DNA of 64,000 nt from Luteibacter jiangsuensis (GTDB taxonomy: Bacteria; Pseudomonadota; Gammaproteobacteria; Xanthomonadales; Rhodanobacteraceae). Where the stretch lies: contig NZ_JAUSSK010000005.1 in the NCBI RefSeq assembly GCF_030812295.1, forward strand, positions 62,001 through 126,000, written 5' to 3'. Every line of letters begins with the position of its first letter. Positions within the stretch are counted from its first letter, which is position 1. The notes under the pieces were generated by a model that was not told the DNA's origin, searched no databases, and worked only from the letters and a program-made list of their open reading frames with translations. The translations under genes and the position numbers were made by a program. Shown here piece by piece: positions 1 to 8,965 of this stretch.

Positions 1-1
1 C

Positions 2-487
2 ACCGAACGGCCGCCGCGCGAATACGAGCGTGAGCGTCCGCCGCGCGATGGCGGCGACTTCAACGACCGCCGTCCGGTGCGCGAAGGCATGCGCCAGCCC
101 CGTCCGCACGTGACCGAGGCCGGCAAGCGCACCTATCGCATCGAGGTCGGCCACGAGCACGGCGTGAAACCGGGTAACATCGTCGGCGCGATCGCCAACG
201 AAGGCGGTGTCGAAGCGAAGTTCATCGGCCGCGTCAGCATCCGCGACGACTACAGCCTGATCGACCTCCCCGACGGCATGCCGGCTGAGACCTTCAACCA
301 CCTGAAGAAGGTCTGGGTCGCCCAGCAGCAGCTGAAGATCGCCGAGTGGGACGGCAAGGAAGCGCCGCAGAGCGGCGGTGGCGGTGGCGCCTCGCGTCCG
401 CCCCAGCGCAGCGGCTTCCGCCCCTCGGGCGCCCGCCCGGGCGCCAGCGGCGGCGGCAAGCCACCGCGCAAGAAGCGCGATTACTGA
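2..487 (+). CDS. DEAD-box RNA helicase, C-terminal part (5' end outside window)
   Basis: The reading frame is open from base 2 and ends with TGA at 485-487, so only the last ~161 residues are present. They hold a DbpA-type RNA-binding domain (a basic, beta-rich segment containing KPGNIVGAIANEGG and FIGRVSIRDDYSLIDLP) followed by a Gly/Pro/Arg-rich tail ending GGGKPPRKKRDY. This is the usual end of DeaD/CsdA-type helicases, which unwind structured RNA in ribosome assembly and cold adaptation. The RGG-like tail is expected to be a disordered RNA-binding extension. The helicase core cannot be checked because it lies upstream of the window, so DeaD versus DbpA cannot be decided. A strong terminator follows immediately. 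Confidence 0.88.
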   Translation, partial: TERPPREYERERPPRDGGDFNDRRPVREGMRQPRPHVTEAGKRTYRIEVGHEHGVKPGNIVGAIANEGGVEAKFIGRVSIRDDYSLIDLPDGMPAETFNHLKKVWVAQQQLKIAEWDGKEAPQSGGGGGASRPPQRSGFRPSGARPGASGGGKPPRKKRDY

Positions 488-490
488 TCG

Positions 491-521
491 AAAAGGCCTC
501 GGAAACGAGGCCTTTTTTCTT
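491..521 (+). terminator. Rho-independent terminator of the helicase gene
   Basis: Stem AAGGCCTCG / CGAGGCCTT with a GAAA tetraloop, followed by a T run. It begins a few bases after the helicase stop codon. Confidence 0.92.
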
Positions 522-523
522 CT

Positions 524-548
524 GGTGGGAGCCGACCCTGTCGGCGAT
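524..548 (+). repeat. REP-like palindromic element
   Basis: Copy of the dispersed unit starting GGTGGGAGCCGACC and ending TGTCGGCGAT; the inner GCCGAC/GTCGGC arms form a hairpin. It is followed by a second small hairpin (CCCGTGGCAGCGGG), the same arrangement as the copy at 24114. An inverted partner lies at 891-917. Confidence 0.7.
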
Positions 549-890
549 CCCGTGGCAGCGGGCCGGGTTCATGCACGGCTCGGCTTCGCCCTCGCGTTCG
601 TCGTGTGCGTGGCGGGGGAGCTGCCGGGCGCCACCCTTGGCGCGAGGTGTGGAACCGAGGAGCGCCGGGCGACAAGGCCCGTCAGGGGGCCGGCCTGGAC
701 GGCCGGCCGTTTCCGCTGAGCCAGGAGGGCGAATCGGAAACCCCGCCCGGCGCGACGGGCGCGACGGGCGCGACGGGGCGCAGCCATCGAACATGGCCGC
801 GCAGCGGCTTCCCTTCCCGAGCGACGGTGTAACCGGAGCGACGAGGGTGGCGGCCGACGGCTCCGCCCTCACCCCGCCCGCCGCCGCGGG
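549..890. other. Non-coding intergenic stretch with short palindromes
   Basis: No credible gene is seen; open frames here are GC-rich shadows without start signals or recognisable protein sequence. It contains a GGCCGGCC/GGCCGGCC hairpin (688-708, 5-nt loop), three perfect tandem copies of CGCGACGGG (751-777), and the 14-mer GGCTCGGCTTCGCC at 577-590 that recurs at 46839-46852. The stretch is bracketed by inverted REP-like units, so it may be a composite repeat element. Confidence 0.5.
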
Positions 891-917
891 ATCGCCGACA
901 CGGTCGGCTCTCCCACC
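891..917 (-). repeat. REP-like palindromic element, inverted copy
   Basis: Reads ATCGCCGACACGGTCGGCTC then TCCCACC, the reverse complement of the unit at 524-548 with small changes (one extra T in the distal arm). Confidence 0.6.
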
Positions 918-933
918 CCGGACTGGGCGGGCT

Positions 934-1278
934 TCAGCTCGCGAAATCGGCGGGAGTCAGGGGCGGCATGCCGTGGCGGATACGTGCCTTGTCGCATTGG
1001 GGACTAGGCTCGCCGTTTTCCCATGCCGGTTGCAGTTCATGGCATGGCGAGGGCCTTACGGCGTAGACACCGCAGTGCGCAGCGACCCCCACCTCACCCA
1101 CGAGCGATTTGCAGCGCGGCTCGTAGGCGTTCGTGCCATGCATCGCCACGCGATGCGGGTCGAGATGCTCCGTCAGCGTGGCCGGCGTCACGCCGCCGGC
1201 CACGTCGGTTTCCAGCCAGTGGAAGGCGACACGGTACGTCGCGCAGCATGCGCCGCAGCGCAGGCAAGGATGAGTCAT
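934..1278 (-). CDS. YkgJ-family cysteine cluster protein
   Basis: 114 residues. The N-terminus has CLRCGACC and further cysteines follow (CKSLVG, HCGVYAVRPSPCHEL, QCDKAR), the spaced Cys pattern of the YkgJ/CxxCxxCC family thought to bind zinc or an iron-sulfur cluster. No member-specific function can be read from the sequence. It starts 3 nt after the stop of the zinc metallopeptidase gene on the same strand, so the two are probably one transcript. Cytoplasmic: no signal peptide. Confidence 0.85.
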   Translation of the reverse strand: MTHPCLRCGACCATYRVAFHWLETDVAGGVTPATLTEHLDPHRVAMHGTNAYEPRCKSLVGEVGVAAHCGVYAVRPSPCHELQPAWENGEPSPQCDKARIRHGMPPLTPADFAS

Positions 1279-1281
1279 GGG

Positions 1282-2151
1282 TCAGATCGAACCGGAGAAC
1301 GTGTTGCACTTGCCGATGTCGCCACTGTCCAGTCCCGTGCGAAACCAACGCACGCGCTGGGCGGACGTGCCGTGGGTGAACGAATCGGGGACCACCCTGC
1401 CCTGCGACTGTTCCTGCAGGGCATCGTCACCGATCGCCGTGGCCGCGTTGATCGCGGATTCGACGTCGCCGGGCTGAAGCCAGTGCTGGCGCTGCTGCGA
1501 ATGGTTGGCCCATACGCCGGCGAAACAATCCGCCTGCAATTCCTGGCGCACGGACAAACCCGAGGCCCCCTCCAACCGGGCGCCACGACGGCGCGCATCG
1601 CCCACCTTGTCGAACACCCCGACCAGGTTCTGCACGTGGTGGCCGACCTCGTGCGCGATGACATAGGCACGAGCGAAATCCCCCGCCTCGTGGAAGCGTG
1701 TCTGCATGTCCTGGAAAAAGCCGAGGTCGAGATAGACGCGGTGGTCGCCCGGACAATAGAACGGGCCCACCGCGGAGGACGCCGAACCGCACGCGGTACG
1801 CACGCCATTGCGGAACAACACCAGCTTCGGCTGTTCGTACTGCTGGCCATTGGCGGCGAAGATCTCGCCCCAGGTGTCCTCGGTCTCGCCCAGGATGGCG
1901 CGCACGAAGTCCACCTGCGGATCGTCCGCTGCCGCCTGGTGCGGGGCCTGCTGGGCCTGCGGCGTGGGTGCCGCCCCCGGTTCGCCCTGGCCGAGCAGGG
2001 CCGTGGGGTCCTTGAAGAAGACCAGTCCCAGGATGGCGAGGATGATGATGCCGCCTATGCCCAGGCCCCTGCCGCCAAAGGACGGGCCACCACCTCCGCC
2101 TTTGCCAGCGTCTTCAACGTTGTCGCTTCTACGGCCTTTTTGCCAGAGCAT
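1282..2151 (-). CDS. Neutral zinc metallopeptidase (YpfJ-like)
   Basis: 289 residues with the family's N-terminal signature (GRRSDNVED), a Gly-rich linker, one membrane anchor (about residues 31-46) and an extracytoplasmic peptidase domain. The zinc-binding motif HEVGH lies at residues 167-171 (context AYVIAHEVGHHVQNL), and a Glu-containing segment (ELQADCFAGVWA) downstream supplies the likely third ligand. This is the PF04228 type of putative neutral zinc peptidase; substrates are not known. The start is supported by GGGAGG upstream of the ATG. Followed at once by the YkgJ gene. Confidence 0.9.
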   Translation of the reverse strand: MLWQKGRRSDNVEDAGKGGGGGPSFGGRGLGIGGIIILAILGLVFFKDPTALLGQGEPGAAPTPQAQQAPHQAAADDPQVDFVRAILGETEDTWGEIFAANGQQYEQPKLVLFRNGVRTACGSASSAVGPFYCPGDHRVYLDLGFFQDMQTRFHEAGDFARAYVIAHEVGHHVQNLVGVFDKVGDARRRGARLEGASGLSVRQELQADCFAGVWANHSQQRQHWLQPGDVESAINAATAIGDDALQEQSQGRVVPDSFTHGTSAQRVRWFRTGLDSGDIGKCNTFSGSI

Positions 2152-2256
2152 GGCATCACCCTCCCGTGAATGCGTCGCAAGCGAGACGCGGTCGGCATGA
2201 TCGCACGGACCGTTGCCGGTAAACTTCGCGGCTGATGTCGCCCCCCGGACCGTTTC

Positions 2257-2685
2257 ATGACCAGTCAGCTCCCCGCCGTCGTCACCTTGCTCACCTTGCT
2301 CCTGATGTTCGCCACCGTGTGGATGGTAGGCCGCGCGCGTGAACGTTATGGCATCAAGGCTCCGTCGATCTCGGGCGATCCCGCGTTCGAGCGGGCCTGG
2401 CGCGTGCAGATGAATACGCTCGAGAACGCGGTGATGTTCATTCCGGCCCTGTGGCTGGCCGCCCAGTACGTGGACCCGCTCTGGGCCGGGATCGCCGGAC
2501 TGGTCTGGTTGGCGGGTCGGGTGTGGTATGCCCTCGCCTACCTGCGCGATCCGTCGCGCCGCGGCCCCGGGTACATGGTCTCGATGATCGCCTGGGCCGT
2601 GCTCATGCTGATGGCCGCGAGCGGGATCGGCATGGCGATCATGGAAAACAACGCCGCGCCCGTGGAAGATGCGGCGGGGGCCTGA
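2257..2685 (+). CDS. MAPEG-family membrane protein
   Basis: 142 residues with four hydrophobic segments (about 8-28, 60-75, 78-98, 108-128). The MAPEG-type motif around RVQMNTLENAVMFIPALWL and the later AGRVWYALAYLRDP match the family of membrane-associated proteins in eicosanoid and glutathione metabolism. Bacterial members are small inner-membrane proteins, some of them glutathione transferases; the substrate cannot be told. Transcribed alone, convergent with the TerC gene 15 nt downstream. Confidence 0.85.
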   Translation: MTSQLPAVVTLLTLLLMFATVWMVGRARERYGIKAPSISGDPAFERAWRVQMNTLENAVMFIPALWLAAQYVDPLWAGIAGLVWLAGRVWYALAYLRDPSRRGPGYMVSMIAWAVLMLMAASGIGMAIMENNAAPVEDAAGA

Positions 2686-2700
2686 ACCGCCGTAGGGGCG

Positions 2701-4287
2701 CTAGTCCTCGTCGTCCCTCGCCAGTGCCAGCACGCGCACTCGCTGGATGCGCGCGCCCTCCATCGCGGTGACCTCGAACTCTAGTCCGTCGGATTCGAAG
2801 CGGTCGCCCGCCGTCGGCAGGCGACCCAGCCGCTGGAGGACGAAGCCTGCCAGCGTGGAGAAATTGCCGTCACCCGCGCCTGGCAGGCGATGGCCCATCA
2901 GGTGTTCCACGCGACGCACGTCGAGGCTGGCGTCCAGCAGCCAGGCGCCGTCCGGCTCACTCACCGCCGAGGGATCGCCCTCTCGGTTCTCGTCCGGGAA
3001 TTCGCCCGCGATCACCTCAAGCACATCGGCCGGCGTGACCAGGCCCAGGATGCTGCCGTACTCGTCCACCACGAGGGCCACTTGCAGATGGGCCCGGCGG
3101 AACTCGTCGATCAGGCGCAGCACGCTCAGTGATTCCAACACCGTGATCGGCTTGCGCACCACGGTCTCTGTATCGAGCCGGCCGTGGTCGGCAAGGCTCG
3201 CCAGGAGGTCGCGGGACGAGACCACGCCGACCAGTTCGTCGAGGTCGCCGTTGGCTACCAGCATCCAGTGATGTGGCGACTCGCGCGATTCGCGCAGCAG
3301 CGTCGGCAAGTCTTCGCCCGGATCGACCCAGACGATCTCCGTACGCGGCGTCATGATCGAGCGCACCGGCCGCTGGGAAAGGTCCAGCACGCCCTGCACC
3401 ATCTCCAGTTCGTCCTTGCCGAAGACGGCGGTCTCGGCGATTTCCGTGGCACCGTCACCCTTGCCACCCTTGCTGGATTCGCCTTCCTCGTCGGGTGTGC
3501 CGCCCAGCAGGCGCAACACGGCCTTCGCCGTGCGGTCACGCATGATCCGGCCGCCGACCAACAGCGAGCGCCGGCGGTTACGCCGCATCGTCTGGTTGAA
3601 CACCTCGATCATGATCGAGAAGCCGATCGCGGCGTACAGGTAGCCCTTGGGAATGTGGAAACCGAAGCCTTCCGCGATGAGGCTGAAACCGATCATCAGC
3701 AGGAACGACAGGCAAAGGATCACGACCGTCGGACGCGCGTTCACGAAGACCGTGAGCGGCTTGCTCGCGGTGATCATCAAGGCCATGGCGATCACCACGC
3801 CGATCATCATGATCGAGAGGTGATCGACCATGCCCACGGCGGTGATCACCGAATCGAGCGAGAACACGGCGTCGAGGACGACGATCTGCGCCACGACCAG
3901 CCAGAAACTGGCGCGGCGGCCATTGCGGCCCTCGTCGTGTTCCGAGGCCTCCAGGCGTTCGTGCAGTTCGAGCGTGGCCTTGAACAGCAGGAAGGCGCCG
4001 CCGACCAGCAGGATGAGGTCGCGCCACGAAAAGCCGAAGCCGCTCCACTGGAACAGGGGCCGGGTGAGCGTCACCAACCAGGACATGGCGGCGAGCAGGC
4101 ACAGGCGCATCACCAGCGCCAGGCCCAGGCCGAGCAAGCGGGCGTGGTCACGTTGGCGGGCGTGGAGCTTGTCGGCGAGGATCGCGACAAACACCAGGTT
4201 GTCGATACCGAGCACGATCTCCAGCACGATCAACGTGAGGAGTCCCGCCCAGGCCGAAGGGTCGGCTAGCCAGTCGAATGCAAACAT
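2701..4287 (-). CDS. TerC-family membrane protein with CBS and CorC/HlyC domains
   Basis: 528 residues. About residues 1-235 form a TerC-type multi-pass membrane domain with the two acidic membrane motifs EIVLGIDN and DAVFSLDS, which in this superfamily are linked to metal (manganese or tellurite-related) handling. Then come a tandem CBS pair (about 300-425; [37 protein letters not shown]) and a C-terminal transporter-associated CorC/HlyC domain ending near [16 protein letters not shown]. This is the YoaE/YegH architecture. The best Shine-Dalgarno match (AAGGAGG) lies about 27 nt before the ATG, which is too far, yet no in-frame start lies between them; translation initiation here is unclear. 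No yybP-ykoY manganese riboswitch was seen upstream. Confidence 0.88.
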   Translation of the reverse strand: MFAFDWLADPSAWAGLLTLIVLEIVLGIDNLVFVAILADKLHARQRDHARLLGLGLALVMRLCLLAAMSWLVTLTRPLFQWSGFGFSWRDLILLVGGAFLLFKATLELHERLEASEHDEGRNGRRASFWLVVAQIVVLDAVFSLDSVITAVGMVDHLSIMMIGVVIAMALMITASKPLTVFVNARPTVVILCLSFLLMIGFSLIAEGFGFHIPKGYLYAAIGFSIMIEVFNQTMRRNRRRSLLVGGRIMRDRTAKAVLRLLGGTPDEEGESSKGGKGDGATEIAETAVFGKDELEMVQGVLDLSQRPVRSIMTPRTEIVWVDPGEDLPTLLRESRESPHHWMLVANGDLDELVGVVSSRDLLASLADHGRLDTETVVRKPITVLESLSVLRLIDEFRRAHLQVALVVDEYGSILGLVTPADVLEVIAGEFPDENREGDPSAVSEPDGAWLLDASLDVRRVEHLMGHRLPGAGDGNFSTLAGFVLQRLGRLPTAGDRFESDGLEFEVTAMEGARIQRVRVLALARDDED

Positions 4288-4408
4288 GGGTCGGCGCGTC
4301 GGGGCGCCCGTCTTCCTCCTTCAGGGACGGTCAACTATACAGGGGCAAGGTGACGGACTGTGCCGGAAGCGTCGTTGCGGGCCCGCGGGCCGTCGGCTAG
4401 GGTGCCTC

Positions 4409-5179
4409 ATGGCTCACGATTACATACCACCCTTGTCCTCCGCCGCGTCCGTCGAGGCACCGCCACGCACACCCGGCGTCGTCGAGACGATCCTCTGCAT
4501 CGCCGCCTACTTCGGATTGCAGATGGGCTTCGGCGGTCTGTTCGGCGGCATCTCCATGCAATTGGCCCGGTATTTCCCACAGTGGGTGCCCGAGGCGCCC
4601 GACCGCCTGATCGTCGTGGTGATCCTCACCCTGGTCTGCTCGGCCGGGCTGATCTCCTGGTTGCTGCTCCGCCGCTGGGGCGGGTATGCCACGGAGGCGG
4701 GCCCGGCAGGGCTCGGCTTCACGCCGCCCAGCGGTCGCTTCGTCGCCATCGGCACCGCCCTGGGTATCGCCGCGCCGATCCTCGGTGGCCTGCTGACCCA
4801 GTTCCTGGCCGGCGACCGCGAGGTGACCCAGGCGGTCAGCGACATCGCCGACAAGGCCCACGTCGGCATGCGTGTGGCCCTGCTCCCGGTGGCGGTGCTG
4901 GCGGGGCCGGCCGTGGAGGAACTGCTCTTCCGCGGCGCCCTGCTGTCGATCCTGCGTACCCGCCTGGGCGATGGCTGGGCGATCGTCCTTTCGGCCCTGG
5001 TGTTCGGCACGGTGCACCTCCCCGACCTCGACTGGCTCTGGTACGCGGTGCCCAACCTGGTCCTGGTCGGCATTTTCTGCGCCTGGCTCCGCGTGCGCAG
5101 CGGTTCGCTGTGGCCGGCGTTCATCGCGCACGCCGCAAACAACGCCCTGGCGACGATCGCCTGGTTCTCCGCGACCTAG
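4409..5179 (+). CDS. CPBP-family intramembrane metalloprotease
   Basis: 256 residues, several membrane helices. The three CPBP/ABI motifs are present: EELLFR (EExxxR), FGTVH (FxxxH) and HAANNAL near the C-terminus, which together form the glutamate/histidine active site of this family (relatives of CAAX prenyl proteases and PrsW-like enzymes). The natural substrate cannot be predicted. The start at MAHDYIPP was chosen because the upstream part of the longer open frame overlaps the TerC gene antisense and has no family sequence. Its TAG stop overlaps the stop of the convergent methyltransferase in a shared CTAG. Confidence 0.88.
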   Translation: MAHDYIPPLSSAASVEAPPRTPGVVETILCIAAYFGLQMGFGGLFGGISMQLARYFPQWVPEAPDRLIVVVILTLVCSAGLISWLLLRRWGGYATEAGPAGLGFTPPSGRFVAIGTALGIAAPILGGLLTQFLAGDREVTQAVSDIADKAHVGMRVALLPVAVLAGPAVEELLFRGALLSILRTRLGDGWAIVLSALVFGTVHLPDLDWLWYAVPNLVLVGIFCAWLRVRSGSLWPAFIAHAANNALATIAWFSAT

Positions 5180-5772
5180 AGCCGCTCCAACGATGCCACG
5201 TGGCGCTCCAGCCTCGGGCTGGCGTAGCACTGCGAGCCGACGGGAATCAGGCCCACCTCGCGGAAGGCCTCGCGGTACCAGCGCGCCGGCCGGCCGAAGA
5301 ACCCTTCACGATCGCCACCGGGATCGTCCTCACGTGTGTAGACCTCGAGGAAGGCCAGCCCCTCCACCATCTCACCGATGCCGACAAGGCCCGCGCGGAT
5401 TTCCACGGGCTTCAGGTAGTGCAGCACATCGGTGCAGACGACCAGGTCGAAGCGGGTGTCGAAGCGCAACTCGGCCAGTTGGCCGAAGCGCGCGTACCCG
5501 ATCTGGCGCGAGCGTCCATAGCGGGCCACGGCGTACTCGCTGGCTTCGAGGCCGCGGTATTCGATGCCTGGCCGCAACCGGCGCAGCGCGGCGCGCCAGG
5601 GAGCCTCGCCGCAACCGATGTCGAGCACGTTGCGCACAGGGCGGCCCAGGTAGAACTCGGCCTGACCCAGCACCATCGCCACCTTGCGCCGGAGCTCGGC
5701 AGGTGAGCGCACGGCGTGGCCCGCGCTGCGATACCACTTGTCGTAATAGGCCTGGTCGTAGGTCTTGGGCAT
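5176..5772 (-). CDS. SAM-dependent methyltransferase
   Basis: 198 residues. Motif I of class I methyltransferases is clear (VLDIGCGEAPW), then GLEASEYA at the end of strand 2 and FDLVVCTDVLHYL at motif IV. The protein starts MPKTYDQAYYDKWY, a sequence common at the start of this kind of small methyltransferase. The acceptor is unknown. An alternative start 24 nt upstream (MAVLDGRAMPK) is possible; the chosen ATG has a weak GGATGG upstream. Divergent from the 99-residue gene at 5869. Confidence 0.85.
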   Translation of the reverse strand: MPKTYDQAYYDKWYRSAGHAVRSPAELRRKVAMVLGQAEFYLGRPVRNVLDIGCGEAPWRAALRRLRPGIEYRGLEASEYAVARYGRSRQIGYARFGQLAELRFDTRFDLVVCTDVLHYLKPVEIRAGLVGIGEMVEGLAFLEVYTREDDPGGDREGFFGRPARWYREAFREVGLIPVGSQCYASPRLERHVASLERL

Positions 5773-5868
5773 GGCACGGCCATCCAAAACAGCCATGTTA
5801 GCCGGGCGTACACTTCCGGCATACATGCCACCCCGCAGCATCGCCGGGTATCGATCCAGGAGGACCCC

Positions 5869-6168
5869 ATGCCCCGCATCCTGCTCCGCATCACCGGCGA
5901 CCGTGACATCTTCGACGACGTGGCCAATGCGATCCATGGTATCGACCGCGTGGAGCGCGTCGAGGAAATCGACGACTTCATGAGCGATTTCCGCGACGAC
6001 TCCAGTTCGCAGAACCTTTCCGATGACATGAGCTCGCGCACGTACACCCTCGAGGTGGAGGTACCCAACGAGAAGGTGGGTGAACATGTGCGCCAGGTCG
6101 CCGAGGAAGCCGCCGGCTCGCGCGAGGCCGCGATCGAGTTCATCGGGCCGGATGAGAACGAGATCTAG
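5869..6168 (+). CDS. Conserved hypothetical small acidic protein
   Basis: 99 residues, acidic, with no signal peptide or membrane segment. The start is well supported by CCAGGAGG at ideal distance. It begins MPRILLRITGDRDIFDDVAN and ends with a helical segment (EKVGEHVRQVAEEAAGSREA), suggesting a small alpha/beta fold. I do not recognise a named family. The gene stands alone between the divergent methyltransferase and the DUF1800 gene. Confidence 0.8.
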   Translation: MPRILLRITGDRDIFDDVANAIHGIDRVERVEEIDDFMSDFRDDSSSQNLSDDMSSRTYTLEVEVPNEKVGEHVRQVAEEAAGSREAAIEFIGPDENEI

Positions 6169-6257
6169 CGGTTCGCAAGATTCCACGCTCAGGCGGGAGT
6201 AAACCTTCCGCCATCCACTCCGTTTAAGGTGAACCACCCGCCGGACACGGAGATGCC

Positions 6258-7766
6258 ATGCGACTGCTTGCCGCCGCCATCCTGCTCGCCCTCGTCGCGC
6301 TGCCGGCAGCCGCACGTGACGACACCGTGTCGAACGAGGATGTCGCCTGGCTCGACAGGGTCACCTTCGGCGCGGATTCAGCCACGCTGGCACGCTTCCG
6401 CGAACTCGGCAAGCGGCGTTTCCTCGACGAACAGTTGCACCCGAAGCAGGAGGCACTGCCTGCCGACGTGCGCGCGCAGATCGACGGCTTCGATGCGATG
6501 AAGACGCCCTCCGCGACCTTGCTCGCCCAGGTGCGCGAGCAGTACCGCCAGGTCAACGACATGCCCGACGGCGATGCAAAGCAGGAGGCTCGCAAGGCTT
6601 TGCAGAAGCAAGGCAACGGCTACGCGCAGGAAGCGCAGGCCAGCGAGCTGCTGCATGCGATCTACGACGAGAACCAGTTGCGCGAGCAACTCGTATGGTT
6701 CTGGCTTAACCACTTCAGTGTCTTCCAGAACAAGGGGCGGGTGCGCTGGCTGGTGGCCGACTACGCACAGAACACGATCAGGCCCCATGCGCTGGGCAAG
6801 TTCCGCGATCTCGTCCTGGCGACGCTGAAGAGCCCGGCCATGCTGGAGTACCTCGACAATGCGCAGAACGCGCGCGACAAGATCAACGAGAACTATGCGC
6901 GCGAGCTGATGGAACTGCATACGCTCGGCGTCGACGGCGGCTACACACAGGCGGACGTGCAGAACCTCGCCCGCGTGCTCACCGGCGTGGGCGTCGACTT
7001 CGACGGACAACCGCGCAAGATCCGCCCCGCCCTGCAACCGTATTACCTGCATGAAGGCGCCTTCGAGTTCAACCCGAACCGCCATGACTTCGGTGACAAG
7101 CAACTGCTCGGGACGACCCTGCATGGTGGCGGCTTCGACGAGGTGGAAAAGGCCGTCGACCTCATCGTGAACCAGCCCGCCTGCGCCACCTTCGTCTCCA
7201 CCAGGCTTGCGAAGTACTTCGTCGCCGACGATCCCCCGCCGGAACTGATAACGGCGATGGCCAGGACGTTCCGGCGGACGGACGGGGACATCGCCGCCGT
7301 CGTGAAGACGATGCTGGAATCGAAGGCCTTCACCGCATCGCTGGGCAAGCGATACAAGGACCCGACCCAGTTCCTCGTCTCGGCGATGCGGCTGGCCTAC
7401 GACGGCAAGCCGGTGCCGAACCCTCGCCCACTGGTGAACTGGATCGGCCAACTCGGCCAGGCGCCGTTCGGCCGGATCACGCCGGATGGATGGCCCCTCG
7501 CGGATTCGGAATGGTCGAGTTCCGGGCAGGTGGCGAAGCGCTTCGAGATCGCGCGCGCCATCGGCAGTGGGGCGAACCATCTGTTCGACCTGGACGAGGA
7601 AGGCAAGCGTACGCGCGGCGGATTCCCGCAACTGACCACGCCGACATATTACGCGACGATCGAACCCACGCTCGGCCCGAAGACGCGCGATGCGCTGGCG
7701 CAAGCCACGTCGCAGCAGGAATGGAACACCTTCCTGCTCGCGTCCCCCGAATTCAACTACCGCTGA
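6258..7766 (+). CDS. DUF1800-family secreted protein
   Basis: 502 residues with a Sec signal peptide (MRLLAAAILLALVALPAAA, cleavage after about residue 19). DUF1800 features include WLDRVTFGAD at the N-terminus, the central block EQLVWFWLNHFSVFQNKGRV, and ENYARELMELHTLGVDGGYT followed by DVQNLARVLTG. The family is almost always encoded next to a DUF1501 protein, as here (8 nt downstream). The biochemical role is not established. GGAG six bases before the ATG supports the start. Confidence 0.93.
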   Translation: MRLLAAAILLALVALPAAARDDTVSNEDVAWLDRVTFGADSATLARFRELGKRRFLDEQLHPKQEALPADVRAQIDGFDAMKTPSATLLAQVREQYRQVNDMPDGDAKQEARKALQKQGNGYAQEAQASELLHAIYDENQLREQLVWFWLNHFSVFQNKGRVRWLVADYAQNTIRPHALGKFRDLVLATLKSPAMLEYLDNAQNARDKINENYARELMELHTLGVDGGYTQADVQNLARVLTGVGVDFDGQPRKIRPALQPYYLHEGAFEFNPNRHDFGDKQLLGTTLHGGGFDEVEKAVDLIVNQPACATFVSTRLAKYFVADDPPPELITAMARTFRRTDGDIAAVVKTMLESKAFTASLGKRYKDPTQFLVSAMRLAYDGKPVPNPRPLVNWIGQLGQAPFGRITPDGWPLADSEWSSSGQVAKRFEIARAIGSGANHLFDLDEEGKRTRGGFPQLTTPTYYATIEPTLGPKTRDALAQATSQQEWNTFLLASPEFNYR

Positions 7767-7774
7767 GGCCCGCC

Positions 7775-8965
7775 ATGGATCGCCGTCAGTTTCTTCTCGC
7801 CCTCGCCGCCGGCGTCCCCGCGCTCACCTTGGGTGGCAAGGTGTTCGCCACACCACCCTCCTCGCCACGTTTCCTGCTGGTGTTCCTGCGCGGAGGCTAC
7901 GACTCGAACAATCTGCTGGTGCCGTACTCGAGCGACTTCTACCATGAGGCGCGTCCGACCATCGCGCTGGCACGCCCCGCACCGGGCGATCCCCTCGCCG
8001 TGCGCGTCCTCGATGCGGACTGGGGTCTGGCACCGGTACTGAACGACTCGATGGGCTCTTTGTGGGACAGGCGCCAGCTCGCCTTCATTCCCTTCGCCGG
8101 TACGGACGACCTTTCGCGCAGCCATTTCGAGACCCAGGACGATATCGAAGCGGGCGAAGCCTCCGATGCACGCAGCTATGGCTCCGGGTTCATGGGACGC
8201 CTCTCGACCGTACTGCGGGGCATGCCACCGATCGCGTTCACCGATGCGTTGCCGCTGACGTTCCGTGGCGCCGGCGATGTTCCCAACATATCCCTGAAGG
8301 GTGGCGGCAAGGCCGTGTTCGACGAGCGCCAGGCGAAGATCCTGGCGGAGATGTACAAGGGCACGTCCTTGCAATCCGCGGCCACCGAGGGCCTCGAGCT
8401 GCGCCAGCAAGTGGCCCAGGACCTGCAGGCGGAAATGGTCGCCGCCAGCCGGGGCGCGGTGAACGCGCGCGGCTTCGCCCAGCAAGGGCAGCGCATGGCC
8501 ACGCTGATGCGCGATCGCTTCCGCCTGGGTTTCGTCGACGTGGGTGGCTGGGACACGCACGTCAACCAGGGCGGCGCGACCGGCCAGTTGGCTAACAACC
8601 TGGACAACCTCGGCAAGGGCCTGGCCGCCTTTGCCGATGGCCTAGGCGAAGCGGAATGGAACGACACCGTGGTGGTCGTGGTCTCCGAATTCGGACGTAC
8701 CTTCCGCGAGAACGGCAACAAGGGCACCGATCACGGCCATGGCACGGTGTACTGGGTGTTGGGCGGAAAGGTGGCCGGCGGCCGCATCGCCGGACGGCAG
8801 GTGGCGGTGAGCGCGGCAAACCTCCTGCAGAACCGCGACTATCCGGTATTGAACAACTATCGCGATGTGCTCGCGGGGCTGATGCGGCGGATGTATGGCC
8901 TGTCCGATGCCGACCTCGCCAAGGTTTTCCCCCGCGCCAGCGCGCGCGACCTGCAACTGGTCTAG
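7775..8965 (+). CDS. DUF1501-family secreted protein
   Basis: 396 residues. The N-terminus MDRRQFLLALAAGVPALTLGG has a Tat-like/secretory signal with an RR pair. FLLVFLRGGYDSNNLLVPY, VDVGGWDTHVNQGG and VVVSEFGRTFRENG, followed by TDHGHGT, are typical of DUF1501, which belongs to the alkaline phosphatase/sulfatase-like fold; the Asp/His residues in WDTH and TDHGHG could be metal ligands. Pairs with the DUF1800 gene and is very probably co-transcribed with it. Its TAG overlaps the stop of the convergent DUF5916 gene in a shared CTAG. Confidence 0.92.
   Translation: MDRRQFLLALAAGVPALTLGGKVFATPPSSPRFLLVFLRGGYDSNNLLVPYSSDFYHEARPTIALARPAPGDPLAVRVLDADWGLAPVLNDSMGSLWDRRQLAFIPFAGTDDLSRSHFETQDDIEAGEASDARSYGSGFMGRLSTVLRGMPPIAFTDALPLTFRGAGDVPNISLKGGGKAVFDERQAKILAEMYKGTSLQSAATEGLELRQQVAQDLQAEMVAASRGAVNARGFAQQGQRMATLMRDRFRLGFVDVGGWDTHVNQGGATGQLANNLDNLGKGLAAFADGLGEAEWNDTVVVVVSEFGRTFRENGNKGTDHGHGTVYWVLGGKVAGGRIAGRQVAVSAANLLQNRDYPVLNNYRDVLAGLMRRMYGLSDADLAKVFPRASARDLQLV

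Noticed and set aside
751-777. Three tandem copies of CGCGACGGG as a possible CRISPR or iteron
   Set aside because: The repeats abut without spacers, are only 9 nt long and lie in a low-complexity GC stretch; no cas genes or replication genes are present.
346-2169. 607-residue open frame on the plus strand
   Set aside because: It runs antisense through the zinc peptidase and YkgJ genes, has no recognisable domain, and is a GC-rich shadow of the minus-strand genes.
4288-4408. Possible yybP-ykoY manganese riboswitch upstream of the TerC gene
   Set aside because: No matching conserved loops or stem layout were found in this short leader; only a distant strong Shine-Dalgarno-like sequence is present.
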